Positions 16,458 through 24,758 of a stretch of 64,000 nucleotides of DNA are shown piece by piece. The first letter of the stretch is position 1, and each line of letters begins with the position of its first letter. A program made the translations under genes and the position numbers. The stretch comes from Streptomyces sp. Edi4 (lineage in GTDB: Bacteria > Actinomycetota > Actinomycetes > Streptomycetales > Streptomycetaceae), in contig NZ_JBEJGY010000004.1 in assembly GCF_040253615.1 (NCBI RefSeq), forward strand, positions 248,001-312,000, read 5' to 3'. The notes beneath the pieces are model-generated. The model made no database searches, was not told the origin of the DNA, and was given only the letters and a program-made list of their open reading frames with translations.

Positions 16458-19133
16458 ATGATGCGCCAACGGCAACGGCGACGGTTCATCACCTGCACCG
16501 TCGTGGCCGCCGCGTTCGGACTGATAGGCACCCAGTCGTTCGCGGCGTCCGGCGGCACCGGGCCCCGGCCCTGGAACGCCCGCCACCAGGCCGACATCGG
16601 CCGGCAGCACACCGCGGCCGTGCATGCCGGCAAGGGGATGTCCGCCCTCACCGCCTCCGAGAGCGGCGGCGACGGGTCCGACGAGGCGGAGAACTCCGCC
16701 GAAGGCACCGCCCAGTACACCGAGGCCCGCACCGCACCCGGCGTCGTGGCACCCGGCGCGTACGGGGCGGCCTGGGCTCAGCTCCAGTCGATGCCGCACA
16801 CCGGGGGCAATTGGGACCACGTCACACAGAAGGTCTACGACTCCGACGACCCGCGCTACCGTGACATCAACTCCAACTCCAGCGGCGGGTTCGGAAACGT
16901 GACCGGCCGGATCACCGGGATCGCCGCCGACGACCAGGGCTACGTGTACGCGGGCGGCGCCAACGGTGGCGTCTTCCGCTCGCGGACCGGCGGCGGACGC
17001 TGGGAGCCGATCGCCGACAAGCTGCCCTCCTTGTCGACCGGCGCGCTCACCCTGGACGGCTCCCAGCGGCTCTGGTACGCGACCGGAGAGTCCAACACGG
17101 GAGCAACCTCCTTCGTGGGCACGGGAGTTTATGTCCTGGCCGACCCCCGGCACGGTCAGTTCCAGCCGGGTGGCCGGGTGGGCGGGGCCGAGCTGGAGTC
17201 GACGGTCATCCACGCCCTGCGGTTCGCCGGCGCCAAGGTGTGGGCGGCCACCAGCCGGGGCGTGTGGTCGCACTCCACCACGACGCTCTCGGGCCCGTGG
17301 AAGCTGGAGTTCGCCCCCAACCCGGAGTACTTGCCCGGCGGTTCGAAGGCCGGCGAAGAGTCGGCCCCGTACAAGAACATCGCCAACGACATCGCGGTCG
17401 ACCCCAAGGACCCCTCGAAGGTGCTCCTGGCCGTCGGCTGGCGCGGTGGTGACACCTACAACGGCCTGTACTCCCAGCAGGGTGACGGCAGTTGGAAGGC
17501 CACCACCGGCCTCGGCGACCTGCCCACCGACAGCGACGACGTGGGCAACATGACGTTCGGCGCGGCGGCCGACGGTTCTCGTCTGTACGCCGTCGACCAG
17601 TCACCGGCGCAGACCAACACCAACCCGGACAGCGGGCTCAAGGGCGTGTATGTGTCCAAGTCCGGTTCGCCGTTCGGTCCCTGGACGCAGATCGCCGACT
17701 ACACCAAGCTGAAGGCGTCCGGTTCGGCACTCCAGGGCGCGGGCTACATGCCGGGCATCCAGTCCTGGTACAACCAGTTCCTCCAGGTCGACCCGGTCAA
17801 CGCCGACCATGTCTATCTTGGTCTCGAAGAGGTCTTCGAGACCAAGAACGGCGGCACGAGCTGGATCACTCCCGGCCCGTACTGGAACTTCCCGTTCCCC
17901 TGCTGGAGCATCGACCCGTCCAAGCAGACCGGCGACTGCTCGCCGACCACCCACTCCGACCAGCACGCCGTCGCGGTGGGCACGTACAAGGGCAAGACGT
18001 ACGCCTACGTGGGCAATGACGGCGGCATCTACCGGCGGCCCCTGAACGGCGCGGTCGACTCGGGCGGTCACGCCAAGGACTGGCAGTCGCTGAACGACGG
18101 CACCCTGGACACATTGCAGTACTACTCGGTCGGCGTCGGCAAGGACCTCGACCACGGCGGCGTCTCGGTCACCGGGGGTCTCCAGGACAACGGTCAGTCG
18201 ATCCTGCGCGGCCACGACAAGGTCATGGGCTCGAACTTCGGTGGCGACGGCGGTGACACCATCACCAACCCGGCCAATGGCTGCGACATCGCCAACGAAT
18301 ACGTCTATCTCGACATGTGGGTCACGCAGAACTGCGGCGCGAACAGCGGCAGTTGGGTCGACGATCCGGCGAAGGCCACCGAATACGAGGTGGCTCCGCC
18401 CGACAAGGACCTCGGCGGCGCCGGCGCCCGCTTCACCGCCCCCATCACCTCCGACGCCAAGGACAGCGACACGTGGGTGGCCGGCGGGCGTCATGTGTGG
18501 GTGCAGACCAAGGGTTTCGCGATCCGCTCCGGCGCCGAGTGGAAGAACGCCTACGACCTCGGTGACGGCCATGTGGCCACCGCCGTGGCGTCCTCGGGCG
18601 GCACGGTGTACGTCGGCTGGTGCGGGCCCTGCAACAACCAGGGCTTCAGCCGTGGCATCGCGGTCGGCAACGCCGACGGCACCGGCTGGCACCAGCTGGG
18701 CCTCCCCGTCGACGGAACGATCCCCAACCGCTACATAGCCGGCTTCGACGTCGACCCGGCCAACGCGCAGCACGTCTACGTCGCGGTCAACGGCTTCTCC
18801 CGGAAGTGGACCGAGGGCCCCGGCGCGGGCGTCGGCCACATCTTCGAATCGAAGGACGGCGGCGCCACGTGGGCCGACATCTCCGCCAACCTGCCTGACG
18901 TCCCGGCCGACTCGGTCAAGCTTCTGCCGAACGGCGGCCTGACCCTCTCCACCGATCTCGCCGTCTTCTACCGGCCGGCCGGCGCACGCCAGTGGCAGAT
19001 CCTCGGCAAGAACCTGCCCACCACCGCGACGCTCCAACTACGCCTCGGCCCGGACGGCGCCCTGTACGCCGCCACCCACGGACGCGGCATCTGGTCCTTC
19101 GACCCACGACGGCTGAAGGGACGCGACGACTGA
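16458..19133 (+). CDS. Secreted BNR/Asp-box repeat protein (glycosidase/sialidase-like propeller)
   Basis: An 891-residue exported protein. A signal peptide is clear (RQRQRRRFITCTVVAAAFGLIG with an AxA-type site near residue 30). The mature part has repeated beta-propeller motifs of the S/T-x-D/N-x-G-x-x-W type: FRSRTGGGRWEPI, FETKNGGTSWITP and FESKDGGATWADI. These occur in sialidases, xyloglucanases and photosystem-assembly-like propellers. No catalytic triad was identified, so polysaccharide binding or hydrolysis is only an inference. The final segment (ATHGRGIWSFD) closes the propeller. The ATG at 16458 has GGAGG seven bases upstream. It stands as a single gene. Confidence 0.8.
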   Translation: MMRQRQRRRFITCTVVAAAFGLIGTQSFAASGGTGPRPWNARHQADIGRQHTAAVHAGKGMSALTASESGGDGSDEAENSAEGTAQYTEARTAPGVVAPGAYGAAWAQLQSMPHTGGNWDHVTQKVYDSDDPRYRDINSNSSGGFGNVTGRITGIAADDQGYVYAGGANGGVFRSRTGGGRWEPIADKLPSLSTGALTLDGSQRLWYATGESNTGATSFVGTGVYVLADPRHGQFQPGGRVGGAELESTVIHALRFAGAKVWAATSRGVWSHSTTTLSGPWKLEFAPNPEYLPGGSKAGEESAPYKNIANDIAVDPKDPSKVLLAVGWRGGDTYNGLYSQQGDGSWKATTGLGDLPTDSDDVGNMTFGAAADGSRLYAVDQSPAQTNTNPDSGLKGVYVSKSGSPFGPWTQIADYTKLKASGSALQGAGYMPGIQSWYNQFLQVDPVNADHVYLGLEEVFETKNGGTSWITPGPYWNFPFPCWSIDPSKQTGDCSPTTHSDQHAVAVGTYKGKTYAYVGNDGGIYRRPLNGAVDSGGHAKDWQSLNDGTLDTLQYYSVGVGKDLDHGGVSVTGGLQDNGQSILRGHDKVMGSNFGGDGGDTITNPANGCDIANEYVYLDMWVTQNCGANSGSWVDDPAKATEYEVAPPDKDLGGAGARFTAPITSDAKDSDTWVAGGRHVWVQTKGFAIRSGAEWKNAYDLGDGHVATAVASSGGTVYVGWCGPCNNQGFSRGIAVGNADGTGWHQLGLPVDGTIPNRYIAGFDVDPANAQHVYVAVNGFSRKWTEGPGAGVGHIFESKDGGATWADISANLPDVPADSVKLLPNGGLTLSTDLAVFYRPAGARQWQILGKNLPTTATLQLRLGPDGALYAATHGRGIWSFDPRRLKGRDD

Positions 19134-19501
19134 CCCACCCCTGACAACCGGGACGGCCGGCGCGCCCCCTCATAGGAACCCGCCCGCCGTCCCCGCCGTC
19201 CCCTGCCACCCCCTCGACCCATCTGCCGGCCAACCGGGCCGGAACGTGCCGTTACAGGGGCGCCGCCCCGGGCCCCGCGTCACGGCTCTGACCGCGGTGG
19301 CGGAAACCGGTTGCAGTGGGCCGGCCCTCGTCCAGCGTCCGGAGCCGCCAGGCGCTCGGCTGGCGGGTCCGAACCGGTCATGACGCGAAAGTCCGGGTCG
19401 CTTTCGGTAATTCGCCATATCCGGCGCCGAGTTGGGGAAGGGTCGTCCTTGTGCCCGCCTCGGGCGATCACGGCGCTGGACACGACGGCTGGAGGGACGC
19501 C
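19134..19501. other. 368-bp gap without a recognisable gene
   Basis: No convincing coding frame is seen. The stretch holds several GC-rich short dyads (for example a CCGGTT/AACCGG pair near 19308-19318) and a less GC-rich patch near 19405-19425 that may hold the promoter of the next gene. I see no strong terminator. Confidence 0.4.
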
Positions 19502-20110
19502 ATGAGCGAGCAGGAGACCTGGACCACGGAGGAGTTCGGTCCGTCCCACACCGGCTCGGTCGGCGTGCTCCTGGCCGACGGCACCGTCCCGCCCCCGGTG
19601 CACATCCCGACGAACTCGGGCTCGGGCGGCCAGTCGGTGACGGAGTGGAGCGTCTACGACGGCGGCGACTGGGGGCACGGGCCCCGCGCGGCGGTGCTGC
19701 GCGCGGTGTGTTCCTGCGGCTGGAACGGCGCGGAGCACCCGTTGGACTGGGACGAGATCGGGGACCAGCCGCTCTTCGAGGCGGGTACGAGAACGGCCGA
19801 CCTCTGCACGCGGGACTGGGATTCGCACGCGGTCGACGTGGAACGGTCGGCCACTCCCCTGCCCGACTCCGTGACCGACCTCCTGGCCCAACTGCACGCG
19901 GAGATCGAGAAGTTGTCGAAGACGTCACCGTTGGCGGCTCTGCGCGCGGCTCGCCAGCTGGAGGTGACCGCCGAGGACATCGGATACTGGGCGGCCCATG
20001 ACGCCCGACAGGACGCGACCCTCGCGCAGGCCGCGGCCGCCCTGGGGCTGAGTGAGAGCGAGACGAGGAAGTTGCTGGCCCGCTTCGGGCGCTGGAGCCT
20101 GTACTACTGA
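19502..20110 (+). CDS. Conserved hypothetical protein with CxCGW motif and C-terminal HTH-like segment
   Basis: A 202-residue protein I cannot assign to a named family. A VCSCGWNGAEHP segment near residue 68 resembles a short zinc- or structure-stabilising motif. Then an acidic region, a helix with AALRAARQLEVTAEDIGYWA, and a C-terminal helix-turn-helix-like TLAQAAAALGLSESETRKLLARFGRW follow. This suggests a small DNA- or protein-binding role, unproven. The start at 19502 is preceded by GGCTGGAGGG, a strong ribosome-binding site. No membrane segment or signal peptide. Confidence 0.65.
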   Translation: MSEQETWTTEEFGPSHTGSVGVLLADGTVPPPVHIPTNSGSGGQSVTEWSVYDGGDWGHGPRAAVLRAVCSCGWNGAEHPLDWDEIGDQPLFEAGTRTADLCTRDWDSHAVDVERSATPLPDSVTDLLAQLHAEIEKLSKTSPLAALRAARQLEVTAEDIGYWAAHDARQDATLAQAAAALGLSESETRKLLARFGRWSLYY

Positions 20111-20175
20111 CCCGCCCCACTGTCCTGCACCACCGACACGCCGCTTCACCATTCAGCGCGGCGGCGCAGTGTCAC

Positions 20176-20634
20176 TCACTCACCATCGCTTCGAGCCGGG
20201 GCCGCCCCCGCCTCGTGGAGGCGCGCCAGCAAGGCCATCAACTGCCGTTGCTCAGCCGGAGCGAGGGGCGCAAGCAGCTCGGCGTTGGCGCTCTCGGCCA
20301 GAGCCGCGCAGCGAGCGAGGACGGCCGCGCCCTTGGGGGTGACGGTGACGGCGTTCTTGCGGCCGTCGCAGGGGTCGGGGGCACGCAGGACCAGGCCCTC
20401 CTTTTGCAGGTGGTTGAGCATGCCCACCATGTCCTTGGGGTCGACGGCCAGCCGGCGGCCCAAGTCGGCCTGCGCGATGGGCCCGTACTCGGCGGTCGCC
20501 GCCAGCACCGCGTGCTGCATGAGCTTCAGCCCCTCCGCCGAGATCGCGTCGGCGACCAGGGCCCGCCCACGGGTCGCGACGCGGCCGACGAGCCAGGACG
20601 GCAGGGACTGGATGTGCTGGAGCGGCGTGCGCAT
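20176..20634 (-). CDS. MarR-family transcriptional regulator
   Basis: A 152-residue MarR regulator with the typical layout. GPIAQADLGRRLAVDPKDMVGMLNHLQKEGLVLR forms the helix-turn-helix, and PCDGRKNAVTVTPKG the wing. It is divergent from a quinone oxidoreductase gene, with a direct repeat in the gap. It probably represses the oxidoreductase and itself until an electrophile or phenolic compound binds. Confidence 0.88.
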   Translation of the reverse strand: MRTPLQHIQSLPSWLVGRVATRGRALVADAISAEGLKLMQHAVLAATAEYGPIAQADLGRRLAVDPKDMVGMLNHLQKEGLVLRAPDPCDGRKNAVTVTPKGAAVLARCAALAESANAELLAPLAPAEQRQLMALLARLHEAGAAPARSDGE

Positions 20635-20648
20635 GGGCTCAGCCTATC

Positions 20649-20691
20649 CGAATATCGTTGGACTTCCCCACGAGATTCGAATTATCGTTGG
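20649..20691. promoter_or_regulatory. Direct-repeat candidate MarR site
   Basis: Near-identical elements CGAATATCGTTGG (20649-20661) and CGAATTATCGTTGG (20678-20691) lie 29 bp apart, differing only by one inserted T, in the divergent gap between the MarR and oxidoreductase genes. The second copy also contains the palindrome-like ATTCGAAT. A role as MarR binding sites is inferred from position. Confidence 0.5.
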
Positions 20692-20723
20692 GGCACCCAA
20701 TGAAATCGGAACGGGGAGGTCCT

Positions 20724-21647
20724 GTGCTGCGCATCCGCCACGAGGCCAACGGTGGACCCGAGGTTCTGTTCGCCGAGGAGGTCGACCGGCCCGAGGCAGG
20801 AGCGGGGGAGGTGCTGATCCGGGTCGAGGCGGTCGGGGTGACCCTGCCGACCGTGCGCAAGGTGCGCGAGGGCAACGGGCCGGTGCCGTTCGGCGGCGAG
20901 GTCGCCGGGGAGGTCGCCGCCATGGGTGCGGGGGTCACCGGCTTCGCCGTCGGGGACCGCGTCACCGGACTGTGCTTCGCCCACGCCTACGCCGAGTTCG
21001 CGGTCCTCAACGCCGCCCATACCTCCCGCATCCCGCAGGACGCGAGCGCCGTGGACGCGGTCGCACTGGTGCGCAGCGGGCTGGTGGCGCGGGGCGCCTA
21101 TGAGGCCGCGCGCGTGGAGCCCGGCGAATCGGTCCTGGTCACGGCGGCAGCCAGCGCTGTGGGCACGCTGGCCCTCCAGTTCGCCAAGGCCGGTGGGGCG
21201 GCGCGCGTCGTCGCCGCCGTCAGCAGGGCGGACAAGGCCGACTTCGTACGGGGTCTCGGCGCCGACGAGGTCATCCTGTACGAGGACGACGACTGGGGCG
21301 CCCCGTACGACGTGATCCTCGACGGCGTCGGCGGCGATCTGCTCGGCCCGGCGGTACGGGCCCTGGCGACGGGCGGGCGGCTGGTGGCCTTCAGCTCCGG
21401 CGGCGGCACGGTGGAGGCGTACGAACTCCTCGTCCGAGGCGCCTCGATGATCGGCTTCCAGATGCGGGCCATCGCCCTCGGCAAGCCCGAACTCTACGAC
21501 CGCTGGCTGCGTGAGCTGTGGCAGCTGCGCGAAGCCGGCACCCTGCGCACCGCCGTGCACGAGGAGATCCCGCTCGCCGAAGCCGCACGCGCTCACACCG
21601 TCATTGAGCAGCGCCGCAATCTCGGCAAGGTCGTCCTGATCCCCTGA
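20724..21647 (+). CDS. Zinc-independent quinone oxidoreductase (MDR family)
   Basis: A 307-residue medium-chain reductase of the quinone oxidoreductase type. The N-terminal GroES-like domain lacks the zinc-ligand Cys/His set. The nucleotide-binding Rossmann region has VLVTAAASAVGTLALQFAKAGGAARV, a variant of the AxxGxxG motif. NADPH would reduce quinones or enones. Conserved FSSGGG and NLGKVVL are at the C-terminus. The GTG at 20724 is favoured: GGGGAGG lies four bases upstream and the product starts at the conserved LRIRHEANGGPEVL; ATGs at 20658 and 20700 give unlikely leaders. Divergent MarR control is likely. Confidence 0.88.
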   Translation: MLRIRHEANGGPEVLFAEEVDRPEAGAGEVLIRVEAVGVTLPTVRKVREGNGPVPFGGEVAGEVAAMGAGVTGFAVGDRVTGLCFAHAYAEFAVLNAAHTSRIPQDASAVDAVALVRSGLVARGAYEAARVEPGESVLVTAAASAVGTLALQFAKAGGAARVVAAVSRADKADFVRGLGADEVILYEDDDWGAPYDVILDGVGGDLLGPAVRALATGGRLVAFSSGGGTVEAYELLVRGASMIGFQMRAIALGKPELYDRWLRELWQLREAGTLRTAVHEEIPLAEAARAHTVIEQRRNLGKVVLIP

Positions 21648-21715
21648 TCCCTCTCCTGCGCCATCCCCCGCGCCGTCTCGGGGAACCGCAGGGGCGCGGC
21701 GGCCGTCCATGCGAC

Positions 21716-21862
21716 GTGAGGGCCGGACTCCGCATCCTCGCGATAGCCGTCTCCATCGTCGTCATGACGGTCGTCCTGGTGTCCCGGCACGTCGCGCCCG
21801 GTGGCTTGAAGTGCCAGAGCATCACGGCCGTCAATGGCAGAACGGCCCGCAATTGCCCTTGA
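21716..21862 (+). CDS. Small membrane-anchored or exported peptide
   Basis: A 48-codon GTG-initiated frame, too small for routine gene calling. Residues 4-23 form one hydrophobic helix (LRILAIAVSIVVMTVVLVS) after VRAG. The outside part has two cysteines (KCQSITAVNGRTARNCP at the end) that could form a disulfide. G/C dominates third positions, which supports coding. No clear ribosome-binding site is visible, and an ATG at 21764-21766 inside the helix is the only alternative. Function unknown. Confidence 0.4.
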   Translation: MRAGLRILAIAVSIVVMTVVLVSRHVAPGGLKCQSITAVNGRTARNCP

Positions 21863-22069
21863 CCCAGAGGGGGTTCAGCACCCGCGTGGGCGTCAGCGGC
21901 GGCTGACCCGGGCGGGGAGGGGCGCGGGCGCACGCGCGTCCGTGGGGCGGTGACGGGCCGCCCGCCGGTCCCGTTCACGTGCTGTTCGCCGTCCGTCCCT
22001 CCCCCGCTGGCCGCGATGTCTGCCTCCGCTGTCAGTCTCCGGACGATTTCCGGGACTCAGGAGGCCGAC

Positions 22070-23683
22070 ATGACCAACCCCTCGCGCAGAACCGTTCTCA
22101 GGAGCACGGCGGCCGCCGGCGCCCTGGCCGGCGCGCCCGCCTCCGCGCTGTTGTGGAGCCGGCCCGCCGTAGCGGGCACCCCGGGCCCCGAGCAGGTGCA
22201 CCTCCAGTACGGCAACGAACCCTCGCGCGAGATGACGGTCTCCTGGGCGAGCGCCGGTTCCGTGCGCCGGCCCCGCCTCAGGCTCGGCACGGCCCACGGC
22301 GGCTTCGGCCACACCCACCAGGCCGAGACCCGGACCTACGTCGACGGACTGAACAAAGTCGAGACGTACACCCATCACACCCGGCTGCACGGGCTGCGCC
22401 CCGACACCGCGTACGTCTACGAGATCGTCCACGACGGAGCCGCGCCGGTGCGCGGGACCTTCCGCACCGCGCCCGGCCGCGAGCGGGCCGCGTTCCGCTT
22501 CACCAGCTTCGGTGATCTGGGCACGGGGTCGTCCTCCTGGAGCAAGTCCGCGCTCCACGGCGCGGCCGCGGTGCGCCAGGTCGAGCGGTTCGACCCGCTC
22601 TTCCACCTCCTCAATGGCGACCTGGCGTACGCCAACAACAACCAGGACCGCCAGCCCCAGTGCTGGGACGCGTTCATGAACAACATGTCGGTCTCGGCGC
22701 GCAACCGCCCCTGGATGCCGGCGCCGGGCAACCACGAAGTCGAGGCGGGAGGCGGCGAGTTGGGCTATGCCTCGTACCACACCCGGTTCGCCCTGCCGGA
22801 CAACCACACCCGTGACTTCTGCGGCAACTGGTACAGCTTCCAGGTCGGCTCGGTGCTGTTCCTGTCGGTCGACGGCAACGACATCGCCATCGAGGACGAC
22901 GCCAGTGTCGATCCGGCCACCGGTCGCTCGGTCTACATCAGCGGGTACAGCGAGGGGGCCCAACTGCGTTGGCTCGAGCGCACGTTGGCGCGAGCCCGGG
23001 CGGGGCGGGAGGTGGACTGGATCGTGGTGTCCATGCACCAGTTCGCGATGTCGTCCTCGGCGGCGAGCCACGGCGGCGACATCGGGATCCGTGAACAGCT
23101 CCTGCCCCTGTTCGACCGGTACGCGGTCGATCTGGTCCTGTGCGGCCACGACCACGATTACGAGCGCACCCATCCGGTACGCGGCACCGACCCCGGCAGT
23201 CTGCTGCGGCCCAGTGTCGTCGATGACGGGCTCCGCGAGATCGACACGTCCAAGGGCACGGTCCACTTGATTCTCGGCGGCGGCGGGACGGCTTCGCACG
23301 ACGACACCTATCTCGGCGACACGGACGGCAGCGGTGTCCCGGACGCGTTCGTGCGCACCAAGCGCCTGCCGTTCAAGGCCGACCCGGACGCCAAGGAGAA
23401 GGCCACGTGGTCGGCGGTGCGCGACCCCGACACCGCTCACCCGTACGGCGTGGCGGTCTTCGATGTCGACCCCGGCCACCTGCCCGGCGGACGTACCAGC
23501 ATCACCGTGAGCTACTACCACTCCGAGGGGGCGACGACGGCCAACCCGTTCCCGACGCCCGTACTCTTCGACCGCTTCACCGTCCACCGCGCCCGCCGCG
23601 ACGGGTGGACCACCCCCGGCCGCCCCCAGCACGCCGGTGCTCCCGCCTCCCCGGCGGCCGGGAACGAGGCCGGGCTTGGCTAG
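22070..23683 (+). CDS. Tat-exported purple acid phosphatase-family metallophosphoesterase
   Basis: A 537-residue exported phosphatase. The N-terminus has a twin-arginine signal (NPSRRTVLRSTAAAGALAGAPASALLW, cleavage after AVAG). An Ig/fibronectin-like N-terminal domain (QVHLQYGNEPSREMTVSWAS) precedes the metallophosphatase domain. Metal-ligand motifs are all present: GDLGTG, NGDLAYANN, PGNHEVEAG, a His before MSSSA and GHDHDYERT. It likely hydrolyses phosphomonoesters outside the cell for phosphate scavenging. The start at 22070 follows AGGAGG. Its TAG stop (23681-23683) lies in the 6-bp target site duplicated by the IS481 element, so the protein is intact despite the insertion. Confidence 0.92.
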   Translation: MTNPSRRTVLRSTAAAGALAGAPASALLWSRPAVAGTPGPEQVHLQYGNEPSREMTVSWASAGSVRRPRLRLGTAHGGFGHTHQAETRTYVDGLNKVETYTHHTRLHGLRPDTAYVYEIVHDGAAPVRGTFRTAPGRERAAFRFTSFGDLGTGSSSWSKSALHGAAAVRQVERFDPLFHLLNGDLAYANNNQDRQPQCWDAFMNNMSVSARNRPWMPAPGNHEVEAGGGELGYASYHTRFALPDNHTRDFCGNWYSFQVGSVLFLSVDGNDIAIEDDASVDPATGRSVYISGYSEGAQLRWLERTLARARAGREVDWIVVSMHQFAMSSSAASHGGDIGIREQLLPLFDRYAVDLVLCGHDHDYERTHPVRGTDPGSLLRPSVVDDGLREIDTSKGTVHLILGGGGTASHDDTYLGDTDGSGVPDAFVRTKRLPFKADPDAKEKATWSAVRDPDTAHPYGVAVFDVDPGHLPGGRTSITVSYYHSEGATTANPFPTPVLFDRFTVHRARRDGWTTPGRPQHAGAPASPAAGNEAGLG

Positions 23684-23684
23684 G
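23679..23684. repeat. Left target-site duplication of IS481 element (GCTAGG)
   Basis: GCTAGG here and again at 24753-24758, immediately flanking the element. The NCTAGN form is the known target preference of IS481-type insertion sequences. This copy supplies the stop codons of the phosphatase (TAG, + strand) and of the transposase (TAG, - strand). Confidence 0.9.
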
Positions 23685-24633
23685 TGTATTGCCCTGAGAG
23701 GTTGGGGACGCGGCTGGCGGGTGGTTGGCCTTTCAGCGCGGTGTGTCCGCGGTGGTGATTGTAGGTGTGCAGCCAGCCGGGGAACGCCTTGCGGCGTTCG
23801 GTCTCCGAGCGGTAGGGGCGGGCGTAGGCCCATTCGTCCAGCAGGGTGCGGTTGAAGCGTTCGACCTTGCCGTTGGTCTGCGGCCGGTAGGGCCGGGTTC
23901 GCTTGTGGGCGATCCCGGCCGCGGTGAGCAGGTCGCGCCAGGCGTGTGAGCGGTAGCAGGAGCCGTTGTCGGTCAGGACACGTTCGACGGTGACGCCAGC
24001 CTGGATGAAGAAGGCGTGGGCCCGCTGCCAGAAGCCGGTGGCGGTTTCCTTCTTCTCGTCTGCGTGGATCTCGCTGTAGGCCAAGCGGGAGTGGTCGTCG
24101 ACGGCGGTGTGCAGATAGCTGTAGCCGGCGTTCGAGCGGGTTTTGCGGCCTGCGGCCCGGCCCAGGACCTTGTGTCCGCCGCCGTCGGGGATGTTGCCGA
24201 GCTTCTTGATGTCGACGTGCACCAGCTCGCCGGGACGTTCGCGTTCGTAGCGGCGTATGACGCGGCCTGTGGCCCGGTCCAGGTACGTGAGGCGGGCCAG
24301 GCCGTAGCGGGTCAGCACACGGTGCACGGTTGAGGGCACCAGCCGCAGCAGGTGTGCGATGCGGGCCGGTCCCCAGCGGCGCAGGACACGGACTTTGATG
24401 ATCCGGCGCTCGGTGCGGGTCGGTGTCCTGCGCGGGCTGGTGCGCGGGCGGCTGGAGTGGTCGGCCATGCCCGCCTCACCGTGTTGCCGGTAGCGGTCGG
24501 CCCAGCGTCGGGCGGTGGTGGGCGAGACCTGGAAGCGTTCGGCGGCCCGGCGCAGGGGCCAGCCGTCCTCGACCACGCAGCGGGCCAGACGCAGGCGCCC
24601 GGTCTCGGTCAGGGGTGCATTACGGTGGGACAC
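23680..24633 (-). CDS. IS481-family DDE transposase
   Basis: A 317-residue integrase-core transposase. The N-terminal helix-turn-helix (LRRAAERFQVSPTTARRWADRYRQ) recognises the ends. The catalytic core shows the DDE series: VHVDIKKLG, then YLHTAVDDHSRLAY, VLTDNGSCYRS and NGKVERFNRTLLDEWAY. The GTG at 24633 is chosen since VSHRNAPLTETGRLRLA is the standard family start and GAAAGG precedes it. The stop codon TAG (23680-23682) is not in the element but in the CTAG of the target duplication. Confidence 0.93.
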   Translation of the reverse strand: MSHRNAPLTETGRLRLARCVVEDGWPLRRAAERFQVSPTTARRWADRYRQHGEAGMADHSSRPRTSPRRTPTRTERRIIKVRVLRRWGPARIAHLLRLVPSTVHRVLTRYGLARLTYLDRATGRVIRRYERERPGELVHVDIKKLGNIPDGGGHKVLGRAAGRKTRSNAGYSYLHTAVDDHSRLAYSEIHADEKKETATGFWQRAHAFFIQAGVTVERVLTDNGSCYRSHAWRDLLTAAGIAHKRTRPYRPQTNGKVERFNRTLLDEWAYARPYRSETERRKAFPGWLHTYNHHRGHTALKGQPPASRVPNLSGQYT

Positions 24634-24752
24634 GAGGGCCTTTCTGTTGGTGTAGACGTCGCAATCCACACCGAACCGGAAGGCCCTCACCCATTTCAAG
24701 ATCCCTCAGCCGAGATCCAGCTCACCCGTCCACAACCTCCCGGGACAGAACA
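23685..24752 (-). mobile_element. Complete IS481-family insertion sequence
   Basis: A 1068-bp element bounded by imperfect 25-bp inverted repeats (23685-23709 and the reverse complement of 24728-24752, 19 of 25 positions matching, both starting TGT) and by GCTAGG duplications. It carries one transposase gene of standard length with no disabling mutation visible. The transposase reading frame leaves the element and stops in the flanking duplication. Identical duplications suggest a fairly recent insertion. Confidence 0.93.
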
Positions 24753-24758
24753 GCTAGG
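24753..24758. repeat. Right target-site duplication of IS481 element (GCTAGG)
   Basis: Second copy of the 6-bp duplication. It supplies the TAG stop (24754-24756, - strand) of the truncated lectin/beta-pore-like gene. Confidence 0.9.

Noticed and set aside
16158..17273. Long N-terminal extension of the WYL regulator on the - strand
   Set aside because: It would read antisense to the BNR gene and through the octamer repeat; the family start at 16157 is standard.
23679..24758. Inactivation of the phosphatase by the IS insertion
   Set aside because: The target duplication preserves the TAG stop codon, so the protein ends as before.
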